This document shows positions 35,100-43,992 of a stretch of 64,000 nucleotides of DNA, piece by piece. The notes under the pieces are model-generated. The model was not told the DNA's origin. It did no database searches and saw only the letters and a list, made by a program, of their open reading frames with translations. Position 1 is the stretch's first letter; each line of letters opens with the position of its first letter. The position numbers and the translations under genes are program-made. The stretch is from an uncultured Christensenella sp. (GTDB taxonomy: Bacteria > Bacillota > Clostridia > Christensenellales > UBA1242): the NCBI GenBank assembly GCA_949296965.1, contig CASFQL010000023.1, forward strand, positions 1-64,000, read 5' to 3'.

Positions 35100-36554
35100 A
35101 TGAAAAAAAATATTAGAAAAAGTGGTTTATTACTACATATTACTTCATTGCCAGATAACTATGGGTGGGGTAAATTTTCAAAAGAGTGTTATGAGTTTAT
35201 TGATTTTTTAAAAAAAGGCGGATTTTCAATTTGGCAAGTCCTTCCTTTTACTCATTCGTCGCTTGGGGCTTCGCCATATAGTGCATATTCTTCTTTTGCT
35301 ATAAATCCTATTTTCCTTGATTTAAGTGAGTTTTTAACTATTGAGGAATTAAATTCATTTAACTTAAATTGCTGTAATGATTTGGAAGAATATGCAAAAG
35401 TTTTTGATGACGCTTTAACTCTTGTTTGTGAAAAGTGTAAGAATAAATATGATTTGAGTGATTTCATTAAAAAAAATAATTATTGGTTACAAGATTATGC
35501 ATTATTTATTTTGTTAAAGAAAAAATATGCTTGTCCTTGGTATGATTTTCCAAAAGAGTTTAAAAATAGAGAAAAAATTGCGATGGATAATTTTATTAAG
35601 GAAAATAAAAAAGGCATTGATAACATAATTTTAATTCAATATCTACTTGACCTAGAATGGAACAAAATTAAAAAATATGCTAATGAAAATGGTATTGAGA
35701 TTTTTGGAGATATTCCATTTTATACCTGCTTTGATAGTAGTGATGTATGGGCAAATAAACAATGTTGGTTACTTGAAGATGGTAAACCTAAACTTGTTTC
35801 TGGCGTTCCACCTGATTATTTTAATAGTGAAGGTCAACTTTGGGGCGACCCTATTTACGATTACGATTACTTAAAAAAGCATAACTATAATTTTTTTGTA
35901 AATAGATTTAAAAAACTCTCACAACTCTTTGACATTGTTAGGATTGACCACTTTGTTGCTTTTTCTAGGTATTGGGCAATTTTACCTAACAGTAAGACTG
36001 CAAAGAAAGGTAAGTGGATTAAAGGCGCAGATAAAGAGTTATTAAAAGCACTTACAAGTAAATGCTCTTGTAAAATAGTTGCCGAAGACCTTGGAATAGT
36101 TACTGATGATGTTATTAAGTTAAAGGAAGAATTTAATTTGTCCGGAGTTAAAGTTTTGCAATTTGCTTTTGATGACGATTATGATAATGCCTACAAACCT
36201 CATAATTATGAAAAAAATTGCGTTGCTTATATTGGAACGCACGATAATAATACTTTTATGGGACTTTTAAATGAAGGCAATTGGGATAAAATTAATCGTT
36301 TTAAAAGATATTTTAATATGCCACTTGAATATGGAAACGATGTAGTTGTAGATAATGCTATTTTAGCCCTTTATAAAAGTAGTGCCGATACAGTTATTTT
36401 TACAGTCCAAGATATTCTTAAATTAGGTTCAGATTGCAGAATGAATGTTCCTGGTGTTGCAAAAGGGAATTGGAAGTGGCAACTTAAATCTGGGTTAGAT
36501 ACTAATTTGTGTGAAAAATTTAAATATTATGCTAATTTGTATGGTAGAAATTAA
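35100..36554 (+). CDS. malQ: 4-alpha-glucanotransferase (amylomaltase)
   Basis: 484 residues, a GH77 enzyme that moves alpha-1,4-glucan segments between maltodextrins. RKSGLLLHITSLP opens the family; ASPYSAYSSFAINP, IFGDIPFY, DVWANKQCW, the nucleophile region FDIVRIDHF, the acid Glu in VAEDLGIV, and YIGTHDNNTF all fit. It sits first in the plus-strand glycogen cluster, 570 bases before glgB, and would recycle short maltodextrins left by glycogen phosphorylase. The ATG has TAGGTAG upstream. Confidence 0.95.
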   Translation: MKKNIRKSGLLLHITSLPDNYGWGKFSKECYEFIDFLKKGGFSIWQVLPFTHSSLGASPYSAYSSFAINPIFLDLSEFLTIEELNSFNLNCCNDLEEYAKVFDDALTLVCEKCKNKYDLSDFIKKNNYWLQDYALFILLKKKYACPWYDFPKEFKNREKIAMDNFIKENKKGIDNIILIQYLLDLEWNKIKKYANENGIEIFGDIPFYTCFDSSDVWANKQCWLLEDGKPKLVSGVPPDYFNSEGQLWGDPIYDYDYLKKHNYNFFVNRFKKLSQLFDIVRIDHFVAFSRYWAILPNSKTAKKGKWIKGADKELLKALTSKCSCKIVAEDLGIVTDDVIKLKEEFNLSGVKVLQFAFDDDYDNAYKPHNYEKNCVAYIGTHDNNTFMGLLNEGNWDKINRFKRYFNMPLEYGNDVVVDNAILALYKSSADTVIFTVQDILKLGSDCRMNVPGVAKGNWKWQLKSGLDTNLCEKFKYYANLYGRN

Positions 36555-36910
36555 TTAAAATTTTTATAGCCTTTTATGTTTTAGTTTTATTAGATTTTAA
36601 GTTAAGAATTAAAAAGTATATATTACTTAATTGTAAATAGAAATTTTTGTAGCATAACATTTTTGATTTTGAGAAAGATAGCAAATATTTGAAGTTTTTG
36701 TTTTTGTTAATTAAATGATTTAGTCTAAGAATTATAATAATTACTAATTTGTAAAATTAATCTTATTAAGTAATTTTGAAAGTTTTTAACTTACTTAATT
36801 TGTATCTACAAAAAATATTTTTTATGAATTTTAAAAGGTTTTTGTTTTATTATAATTTGTTTAAAGGTAATAAGGTTAGAAACTAAAAGGGCTTTTGTTT
36901 TACAAAAAAG

Positions 36911-37095
36911 ATTAATTTTTAAAAAGTTATTTATGTCGTAGTTAATTTTTAAAAAGTTGTTAGTTTGATAGTTAATTTATAAAAAATTTTTGTGTATTTG
37001 TGTAGTAGTTTAATTTAAAAATATTTTAGTGTTGCAGGTTAAGTTTAAAATGATTTTTGTTTTAGTATAGATAATCGATTTTTAAAAAAATGTTT
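36911..37095. repeat. About six degenerate tandem repeats before glgB
   Basis: TTAATTTTTAAAAAGTT-like units begin near 36912, 36942, 36972, 37010, 37039 and 37071. The first three are exactly 30 bases apart and later ones 29-38 apart. Each unit has a T/G-rich tail (GTTAGTTTGATA type). The rest of 36555-36910 is T-rich with no gene or clear site. Confidence 0.5.
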
Positions 37096-37125
37096 ATTTT
37101 AACAAGTGAAAAGTGAGGTCGGTTG

Positions 37126-39021
37126 ATGGTTAAAAAGAATGAAAAAGAATTGTATTTATTTCATCAAGGAACATATTATTGTGCTTATGAGTTTTTAGGG
37201 GCGCATAAGGCATTTAGGAATTCTAAAAAGGGATATGTTTTTAGAATTTGGGCACCAAATGCTCTTAAAATAAATGTTGTTGGTGATTTTAATAATTGGA
37301 ATAATACTTTAAATCCAATGCAGAAAATAAGTCAACAGGGTGTTTGGGAAGTTTTTATTGAAGGAGTTAAAGAGTTCCAAAAATATAAATTTGAGATTGT
37401 TGATAAAAATAATTATGCAAGATTAAAGGCTGACCCTTACGGATTTATGCAAGAAACAAACGGAAGAACGGCTTCAATTATTTATGATATCAAAGGTTAT
37501 GAGTGGGGGGATAAAACTTATTTAGATTATAGAAAAAATAAAAATAATTATGAGAGTCCTATGAATATTTACGAAGTCAATTTTGGCTCGTGGAAAAAAC
37601 AAAGTGATTGTTCGTATTATACATATAGAATGCTTGCTGACGAGTTAATTCCTTATGTTGTAAGTATGGGGTATACTCACATTGAAATAATGCCACTTAC
37701 CGAATATCCTTTTGATGGTTCGTGGGGATATCAAGTAACGGGATATTTTGCTCCAACTTCAAGGTTTGGAGAGCCAAAAGATTTTATGTATTTTGTTGAT
37801 AAATGTCATCAAAATGGTATTGGTGTTATTTTAGATTGGGTCCCTGCACATTTTCCAAAAGATGATTACGGACTTATTGAATTTGATGGGACTTGTTTAT
37901 ATGAAAATCAAGGTTGGGATAGAAAAGAACATAAAACTTGGGGCACTAGACGATTTGATTATGGGAGAAACGAAGTTCAATGTTTTTTAATTTCTAGTGC
38001 GATGATGTTTGTTAAAGAATATCATATTGACGGACTTAGAGTTGATGCAGTTGCTTCAATGCTTTACCTTGATTATGACAAAAAACCTAACGAGTGGTTA
38101 CCTAATCAAAATGGAGAAAATAAAAATTTAGAAGCGATTGCTTTTTTGCAAAGTCTAAATGTTGCACTCTTTAAAGAGTTCCCAAATATTTTAATGATTG
38201 CAGAAGAAAGCACCGCTTGGCCACTTGTTACAAAGCCTACAAACATTGGTGGACTTGGCTTTAATTTTAAGTGGAACATTGGTTGGATGAACGACTCGCT
38301 GGAATACATAAAAACTGACTCTTATTTTAGGTCAAAAATTCATAACAAATTAACTTTTTCTATGTTTTATGCGTTTAGTGAAAATTTTATTTTACCTATT
38401 TCGCACGATGAAGTTGTTCACGGTAAATGCTCTTTACTTAATAAAATGTTTGGAGAATATTACGACAAATTTAAACTTATGAGAGCATTCTTATCATATA
38501 TGTTTGCTCACCCCGGCAAAAAATTAACTTTTATGGGCACGGAATTTGCTCAGTTTAAAGAGTGGGATTATATGGCGGGAATTGATTTTTGTCTACTTGA
38601 TTTTGAAACGCATAACAATATGCATAAATTTGTTAAACAACTCAATTTGTTTTACCTTGAAAATAAAGAACTTTACCAAGATGATTTTTCGTGGGGTGGT
38701 TTTGAGTGGTTGGTCGCTAATGACAACAATCAAAATGTTCTTGTCTTTAAGCGTATGGATAAAGAAGGTGGAGAACTTATTTATGCGGTTAATTTTTCTC
38801 CCAATGACCAATTTAATTATTCTTTTGGTGTTGACGCAAGTGAGTATGAAGAAGTTTTTAATACCGACGACAAAGAGTTTGGTGGTAGGGGGATAAAAAA
38901 TGGCTTTGTAAAAGCAGAAAAAACTAGTTACAATGGCAGAAATTATAAGATTACTATAAAAATTCCTGCTCTTAGTGGAGTTTTTTTAAAAAGAAAAAAT
39001 AATATAATAAGGTTAGGTTAA
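37126..39021 (+). CDS. glgB: 1,4-alpha-glucan branching enzyme
   Basis: About 631 residues (GH13 with CBM48). The N-terminal CBM48 (YVFRIWAPNALKINVVGDFN) is followed by the catalytic barrel. That has the four regions DWVPAHF, DGLRVDAVASM (nucleophile Asp), MIAEESTAWP (acid Glu) and ISHDEVVHGKCSL, which is typical of GlgB. It introduces alpha-1,6 branches in glycogen. A TTG at 37123 is three bases earlier, but the ATG at 37126 is better placed after GAGGT (37115-37119). The glycogen synthase gene follows after 3 bases. Confidence 0.95.
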   Translation: MVKKNEKELYLFHQGTYYCAYEFLGAHKAFRNSKKGYVFRIWAPNALKINVVGDFNNWNNTLNPMQKISQQGVWEVFIEGVKEFQKYKFEIVDKNNYARLKADPYGFMQETNGRTASIIYDIKGYEWGDKTYLDYRKNKNNYESPMNIYEVNFGSWKKQSDCSYYTYRMLADELIPYVVSMGYTHIEIMPLTEYPFDGSWGYQVTGYFAPTSRFGEPKDFMYFVDKCHQNGIGVILDWVPAHFPKDDYGLIEFDGTCLYENQGWDRKEHKTWGTRRFDYGRNEVQCFLISSAMMFVKEYHIDGLRVDAVASMLYLDYDKKPNEWLPNQNGENKNLEAIAFLQSLNVALFKEFPNILMIAEESTAWPLVTKPTNIGGLGFNFKWNIGWMNDSLEYIKTDSYFRSKIHNKLTFSMFYAFSENFILPISHDEVVHGKCSLLNKMFGEYYDKFKLMRAFLSYMFAHPGKKLTFMGTEFAQFKEWDYMAGIDFCLLDFETHNNMHKFVKQLNLFYLENKELYQDDFSWGGFEWLVANDNNQNVLVFKRMDKEGGELIYAVNFSPNDQFNYSFGVDASEYEEVFNTDDKEFGGRGIKNGFVKAEKTSYNGRNYKITIKIPALSGVFLKRKNNIIRLG

Positions 39022-39024
39022 ATT

Positions 39025-41313
39025 ATGAAAAAAAATACAAATGAGTTAAAAATTAAAGAAGAATTAAAACAAACTAAAAAAAGCACTTCAAAACCCGTTA
39101 AAGTTAATGATGAAAAGTCAAAAACTTTAAAAAAAGAGAGTAAAAATAGTTCTCTTAAATTAAGTAAAAATGAAAGTAAAGAAAAAAATACTACTAAAAA
39201 AGTAAGTAGTAAAGAAAAAATTTCATCAAATGAAAAACCTATTAAAAAGGAAAATAAAATTTCTAAGAAAGCGGAAGAAAAGAAAATAGTAAAAAAAGCC
39301 CCTACTTTAACTACTCAAAATCAAAAAGTTGAACCTATAAAAGATAGTAAAGTTACTAAGGAAGAAAAGAGTAATTTAACTAGCAAAAAGAGTAGCCCTA
39401 AGAGTTTTGAAAAAAAGGTAGTTAATACTAATAAAGAGAAAAAAGAAGACAAAGAAAAAACTACAAAAGAAAGTAAAGAAAATAAAGAAATTAATGCCGA
39501 AAGCAAAGTAGAAAATAAAGCCGAAAGCAAAGTAGAAAATGAGAGTGCTTCTAAAAAAGCAGAACAATCGCCTAACCTTAAAAAAGATAAAAAAACAAAT
39601 GCTAAGAGGAGTTCAAAGTTAGTTACAAAGGAAAGTCTAAAAAAGGTTAATAAAACTAAAAAAGTAGACAGTTTAAAAGACAACATAGACAAAGTAGAAC
39701 AGGTAAAACAAGTTGAAAAAGAAAGTGAAAATAAGGCTAGTAAAACTGTTTTATCCACAAATGTAAATGAAAATGTTGATAATATCGTAAAAGATAACAA
39801 CAAAAAACTTTTGATAAATGGGGAAAAAGTTTATCAAATTAATGACAATTTAGGTAAAGAAAATAAGGTTGTCGAAAAACAAAAAATAAAAGTTTTATAT
39901 GTGGCAAGCGAGTGCCAGCCTTTTGTTGCAACGGGAGGACTTGGAGATGTTGCAGGTAGTTTACCAAAGGAAATTGCAAAGACGGGTAAGGTTGATATTA
40001 GAGTTGTTTTACCACTTTATGCTAATATAAAGGAAACATATTCTAATTCGTTAGAGTTTATTGGGTGGTTTACTACTCATCTTGCTTGGCGACAAGAGTA
40101 TTGTGGTATTTTTAAATTAGTTGTAGATGGCGTAATTTACTATTTTATAGATAACGAAAGATATTTTAAAAGAGAAAAGCCTTATGGCTTTTATGATGAC
40201 GGCGAAAGGTTTGCCTTTTTCTGCAAGTCTATTGTAGAAGGGCTGCCTTGTATGAATTTTATGCCTGATATTATCCATTGTAACGATTGGCAATCTGCTC
40301 TTGTTTCCACATATATTAAAACAGGTAACTGGTCAGATTTGAGATATTATAATATTAAGAATGTTTACACAATTCACAATGTCGAGTATCAAGGCGTTTA
40401 TGGAATGGAAAACTTAAATGACCTTTTTGGCATTGACTATAAGTTTAAAAATTTTGTTGAATATAATGGGGATATTAACCTAGCAAAAGGTGCCATTCAG
40501 TTTAGTGATAAATTCACCACCGTTAGCGACAGTTATTGTGACAATCTAAAAGAATATTATTGTAGTGGTGGACTTAACTATATTATTACTCGAAATGAGT
40601 ATAAGTTAAGTGGTATTTTAAATGGAATAGATTATGATTTTTATAATCCTAGAACGGACAAAATTATTTATGCTAATTACGACATCAATTCTTTTAAAGA
40701 AGGAAAAGCAAAGAATAAACTTGGACTTCAAAAAGATTTTGGCTTAGAGCAAAATGAAAATATTCCTTTAATTTCAATAGTAAGTAGACTTGTTTCTCAT
40801 AAAGGAATAGGGCTACTAACAAAAGTCCTTGACGATATCTTAAAGAAGAATGTTCAACTCATTGTTGTAGGAACGGGCGATGAGTGGTATGTTAACTACT
40901 TTAATTCACTTCAAAAAAGATATCCAAACAAAGTCCGTGCCTTAGTTGATAGATATTATGGCGATTTGGCTAGAAAGGCATATGCTGCAAGTGATATCTT
41001 CCTTATGCCTAGCAAAATAGAGCCTTGTGGAATTAGTCAAATGATTGCTAGCAGGTATGGCTCTATACCAATAGTAAGGGAAGTGGGTGGCTTAAAAGAT
41101 ACAATAAAAGATTTTGGGTGCGTCGGTGGCGGAAATGGTTACACTTTTACTTATTACAATCCAAATGATTTCTATAACCAAATTTGTAGGGCTTTAAATG
41201 ACTATAAAAATAAAAAACTTTGGGCTCTGCAAGTAAAGACCGTTATGTCCCAAGATTTTAGTTGGAGTAAGTCGGCTCTTAAATATGTTGACTTATATAA
41301 ATCTCTTGTTTAA
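39025..41313 (+). CDS. glgA: Glycogen synthase with long disordered N-terminal extension
   Basis: 762 residues. Residues 1 to about 288 are almost only Lys, Ser, Glu, Asn and Thr, without a fold, and include a short repeat (AESKVENK then AESKVENE). A normal GT5 synthase of about 474 residues follows, from KVLYVASECQPFVATGGLGD through YTIHNVEYQGV and ILNGIDYDFYNP to PSKIEPCGISQM and GGLKDTI. It extends alpha-1,4-glucan from ADP-glucose (or UDP-glucose). The extension is in frame with a stop-free start 3 bases after glgB, so it is translated as one protein. Its role (localisation, granule binding) is unknown. Confidence 0.93.
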   Translation: MKKNTNELKIKEELKQTKKSTSKPVKVNDEKSKTLKKESKNSSLKLSKNESKEKNTTKKVSSKEKISSNEKPIKKENKISKKAEEKKIVKKAPTLTTQNQKVEPIKDSKVTKEEKSNLTSKKSSPKSFEKKVVNTNKEKKEDKEKTTKESKENKEINAESKVENKAESKVENESASKKAEQSPNLKKDKKTNAKRSSKLVTKESLKKVNKTKKVDSLKDNIDKVEQVKQVEKESENKASKTVLSTNVNENVDNIVKDNNKKLLINGEKVYQINDNLGKENKVVEKQKIKVLYVASECQPFVATGGLGDVAGSLPKEIAKTGKVDIRVVLPLYANIKETYSNSLEFIGWFTTHLAWRQEYCGIFKLVVDGVIYYFIDNERYFKREKPYGFYDDGERFAFFCKSIVEGLPCMNFMPDIIHCNDWQSALVSTYIKTGNWSDLRYYNIKNVYTIHNVEYQGVYGMENLNDLFGIDYKFKNFVEYNGDINLAKGAIQFSDKFTTVSDSYCDNLKEYYCSGGLNYIITRNEYKLSGILNGIDYDFYNPRTDKIIYANYDINSFKEGKAKNKLGLQKDFGLEQNENIPLISIVSRLVSHKGIGLLTKVLDDILKKNVQLIVVGTGDEWYVNYFNSLQKRYPNKVRALVDRYYGDLARKAYAASDIFLMPSKIEPCGISQMIASRYGSIPIVREVGGLKDTIKDFGCVGGGNGYTFTYYNPNDFYNQICRALNDYKNKKLWALQVKTVMSQDFSWSKSALKYVDLYKSLV

Positions 41314-41330
41314 GGAGTTATTTTTTAATT

Positions 41331-43748
41331 ATGACAGAACAAAAGGCTTTGAAATTACTAGAAGAATACTTAAATAAATACTGTGAAATAAGTTTGAAAG
41401 AAGCAAGTGTTAGAGATGTTTATAAGGCTCTAACACTTCTTGTCCACGATATGTTGTTAGAAAAAAGAGAAGATTTTCACTATGTTGTTATGAAAAAACA
41501 AGAAAAAAGAGTTCACTATTTATGTATGGAATTCTTGCTTGGCAGAAATTTAAAAAATAACCTTTTTAATTTAAGGCTTGACCAAACTTTTACTGATATT
41601 TTAAAGGATAATGATATTGACATTGAAAGAGTTTATGAAGTCGAAGATGACCCTGCTCTTGGTAATGGCGGACTTGGTAGACTTGCTTCGTGTTTTATGG
41701 ATAGCCTTGCAACTCTAAGTTATCCTAGTGTGGGACATAGTATTTTATATGAATACGGACTATTTAAGCAAAAAATTGTAGATGGTGAGCAAATTGAACT
41801 TACTGATAGTTGGAGAACGACGGGAGATTTGTGGTTACAAAAAAGGCAAGAAAAGTCGGTTATTGTTAAGTTTGGTGGAACTGTTACAGATAGTTATGTA
41901 GATGGAAAACTTGTCCCTATTTACAGTAATTACACTGAGGTTCAGGCAATACCATATGACCTTATTATTAGTGGTTATGATAGCGATGGAGTTGCTGTTT
42001 TAAGACTTTGGGAAGCAAAAAGTATTAACAAATTTGACTTAAATAGTTTTAGTCAAGGGGCTTATGTAAAAGCAGTTGCAGAAGCAAGCGAGATTGAAAT
42101 GATTTCAAAAGTTTTGTATCCTGCTGACGACCATTATGAAGGTAAAATACTAAGGCTTAAACAACAATATTTTCTTGTTTCGTCCGCACTTCAAAATATT
42201 GTCTATTCTCACTACAAGAGAACTAATGATTTAAAAAGGTTGCCAGAGTTAGTTAGTATTCATATTAATGATACTCATCCTGCTCTTTCTATACCAGAAC
42301 TTATGAGAATTTTGCTTGACGACTTTGGTTGGGCTTGGGAAGACGCTTGGGAAATTGTAAAACAAACAATCAATTACACTAATCATACTGTTTTAATGGA
42401 AGCGCTTGAAAAGTGGGACGAAACTCTCTTTAAATCTATTTTGCCTAGAATTTATCAAATTGTTTTAGAGATTAATAAAAGATTTACAAAAGATTTGATT
42501 GATAATCATAGTAGTGAGTTTGACCTAGCAAAAATTGAAAAAATGTCTATTGTTAGTCAAAATCAAGTTAGAATGGCTAACTTATCCGTTATTGGAAGCA
42601 AAAGGGTAAACGGTGTTAGCAAGTTGCATAGTGAGATTATTAAAAACGATTTGTTTTATGACTTTTCAAGGCTTTACCCAGATAAGTTTACTAATGTTAC
42701 TAATGGTATGGCTCACCGTAGGTGGCTTTGTCAATCTAATGAGCAACTTACTGAATTACTTGAACAATGTATAGGACACGGCTTTTACACAAAAGCGCGC
42801 GAACTTGAAAAGTTTGCAAAATATGAAGATGACAAATCTATGCTAAATTCTTTATATAAGATTAAGCAAAACAATAAAAAGGAATTTTGTGAATATATCA
42901 GGCGAACTCAAAATGTTATAGTTAATCCAAGTATGCGATTTGATGTCCATATTAAGAGGATACACGAGTATAAACGACAATTGCTTAATGTTTTAAAAAT
43001 TATTTACTTATATTCAAATTTGCTAGAAAATCCACAACTTGATGTTACTCCACAAGTTTTCTTTTTTGGTGGTAAATCTGCATCAAAATACTATATGGCA
43101 AAAAGAATTATTAAACTTATTTGTAAGTTACAGCAAGATATTGATAAACACCCAGAAGTTGCAAGCAAATTAAGAGTTGTCTTTTTAGAAAATTACAATG
43201 TTAGCCTTGCAGAAAAAATTATTCCTGCTAGTGAAGTTAGCGAGCAGATTAGTCTTGCTGGTAAAGAGGCAAGCGGAACAAGTAATATGAAGTTTATGAT
43301 TAACGGAGCATTAACTCTTGGAACTTTTGACGGAGCAAATGTTGAGATGAGTCAGTGTGTTGGGCGTGATAATATGTTTATTTTTGGGCTAAGTAGTAAT
43401 GAAGTTGATAACGAATGGAAAAAAGGTTACAAACCTATGGATATATACAACAATAACCCAAGAGTAAGAAAAATTATTGATATGCTTAAAAAAGGTTTTG
43501 ACGGAGAAAGTTTTGAAGATATTGCAAATTATTTAACTAAGGGCGATAGACCTGACCCTTATATGTGCTTAATTGACTTTGATAGTTACCTTGAAGCATA
43601 TTATAAAATGGATAAAACATATAAGGACCAACTGCTTTGGAATAAAATGAGTTTGCTCAATATTGCTAAGTCTGGCTTTTTTGCAACTGATAGATGTATT
43701 GAAGAATATGCTAAAAATATTTGGAATTTAAAGAGTGTAAAAGTTTAG
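41331..43748 (+). CDS. glgP: Glycogen/maltodextrin phosphorylase
   Basis: 805 residues (GT35). It releases glucose-1-phosphate from glycogen ends. EDDPALGNGGLGRLASCFMD and the C-terminal EASGTSNMKFMINGALTLGT, with the PLP Lys near residue 653, are diagnostic. RIHEYKRQLLNVL also fits. It lacks the N-terminal phosphorylation and AMP segments of animal forms. The site AAGGAG (41312-41317) overlaps the glgA stop and is 13 bases before the ATG, a wide spacing, but no closer start exists. Co-transcribed with glgA. Confidence 0.95.
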   Translation: MTEQKALKLLEEYLNKYCEISLKEASVRDVYKALTLLVHDMLLEKREDFHYVVMKKQEKRVHYLCMEFLLGRNLKNNLFNLRLDQTFTDILKDNDIDIERVYEVEDDPALGNGGLGRLASCFMDSLATLSYPSVGHSILYEYGLFKQKIVDGEQIELTDSWRTTGDLWLQKRQEKSVIVKFGGTVTDSYVDGKLVPIYSNYTEVQAIPYDLIISGYDSDGVAVLRLWEAKSINKFDLNSFSQGAYVKAVAEASEIEMISKVLYPADDHYEGKILRLKQQYFLVSSALQNIVYSHYKRTNDLKRLPELVSIHINDTHPALSIPELMRILLDDFGWAWEDAWEIVKQTINYTNHTVLMEALEKWDETLFKSILPRIYQIVLEINKRFTKDLIDNHSSEFDLAKIEKMSIVSQNQVRMANLSVIGSKRVNGVSKLHSEIIKNDLFYDFSRLYPDKFTNVTNGMAHRRWLCQSNEQLTELLEQCIGHGFYTKARELEKFAKYEDDKSMLNSLYKIKQNNKKEFCEYIRRTQNVIVNPSMRFDVHIKRIHEYKRQLLNVLKIIYLYSNLLENPQLDVTPQVFFFGGKSASKYYMAKRIIKLICKLQQDIDKHPEVASKLRVVFLENYNVSLAEKIIPASEVSEQISLAGKEASGTSNMKFMINGALTLGTFDGANVEMSQCVGRDNMFIFGLSSNEVDNEWKKGYKPMDIYNNNPRVRKIIDMLKKGFDGESFEDIANYLTKGDRPDPYMCLIDFDSYLEAYYKMDKTYKDQLLWNKMSLLNIAKSGFFATDRCIEEYAKNIWNLKSVKV

Positions 43749-43992
43749 AAAATTTTTAGAGATATTTTTAATTTATAGATGTTTTAAATAAGAAATAAAT
43801 TTAAAAATAATAAAAAAATCTAAAAATATAAAAAGCATAAAAACAGAAAAATAATAAAAAAAGATTAAAATCAGTTAAAAATAATTAGAAATTTTATAAA
43901 ATTTAATGCTATTTAATAAAAATAAACAAAATAAGCAAATAAAAAAATGATTGTTGTAAAAGAGTTAAAATTTTAGTTTTATAAGGAAGATT
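43749..43992. other. A-rich spacer between glgP and the GH13 gene
   Basis: About 170 bases (43790-43960) are runs of AAAAATAA type on the plus strand, like 12245-12565 and 28740-28895. I see no gene; a GGAAG ribosome site lies at its end. Confidence 0.5.

Noticed and set aside
39901..39960. Loss of the KTGGL Lys in GlgA (reads ATGGLGD)
   Set aside because: As I recall, many clostridial synthases read Ala-Ser/Thr-Gly-Gly-Leu here, so it is not a sign of inactivation.
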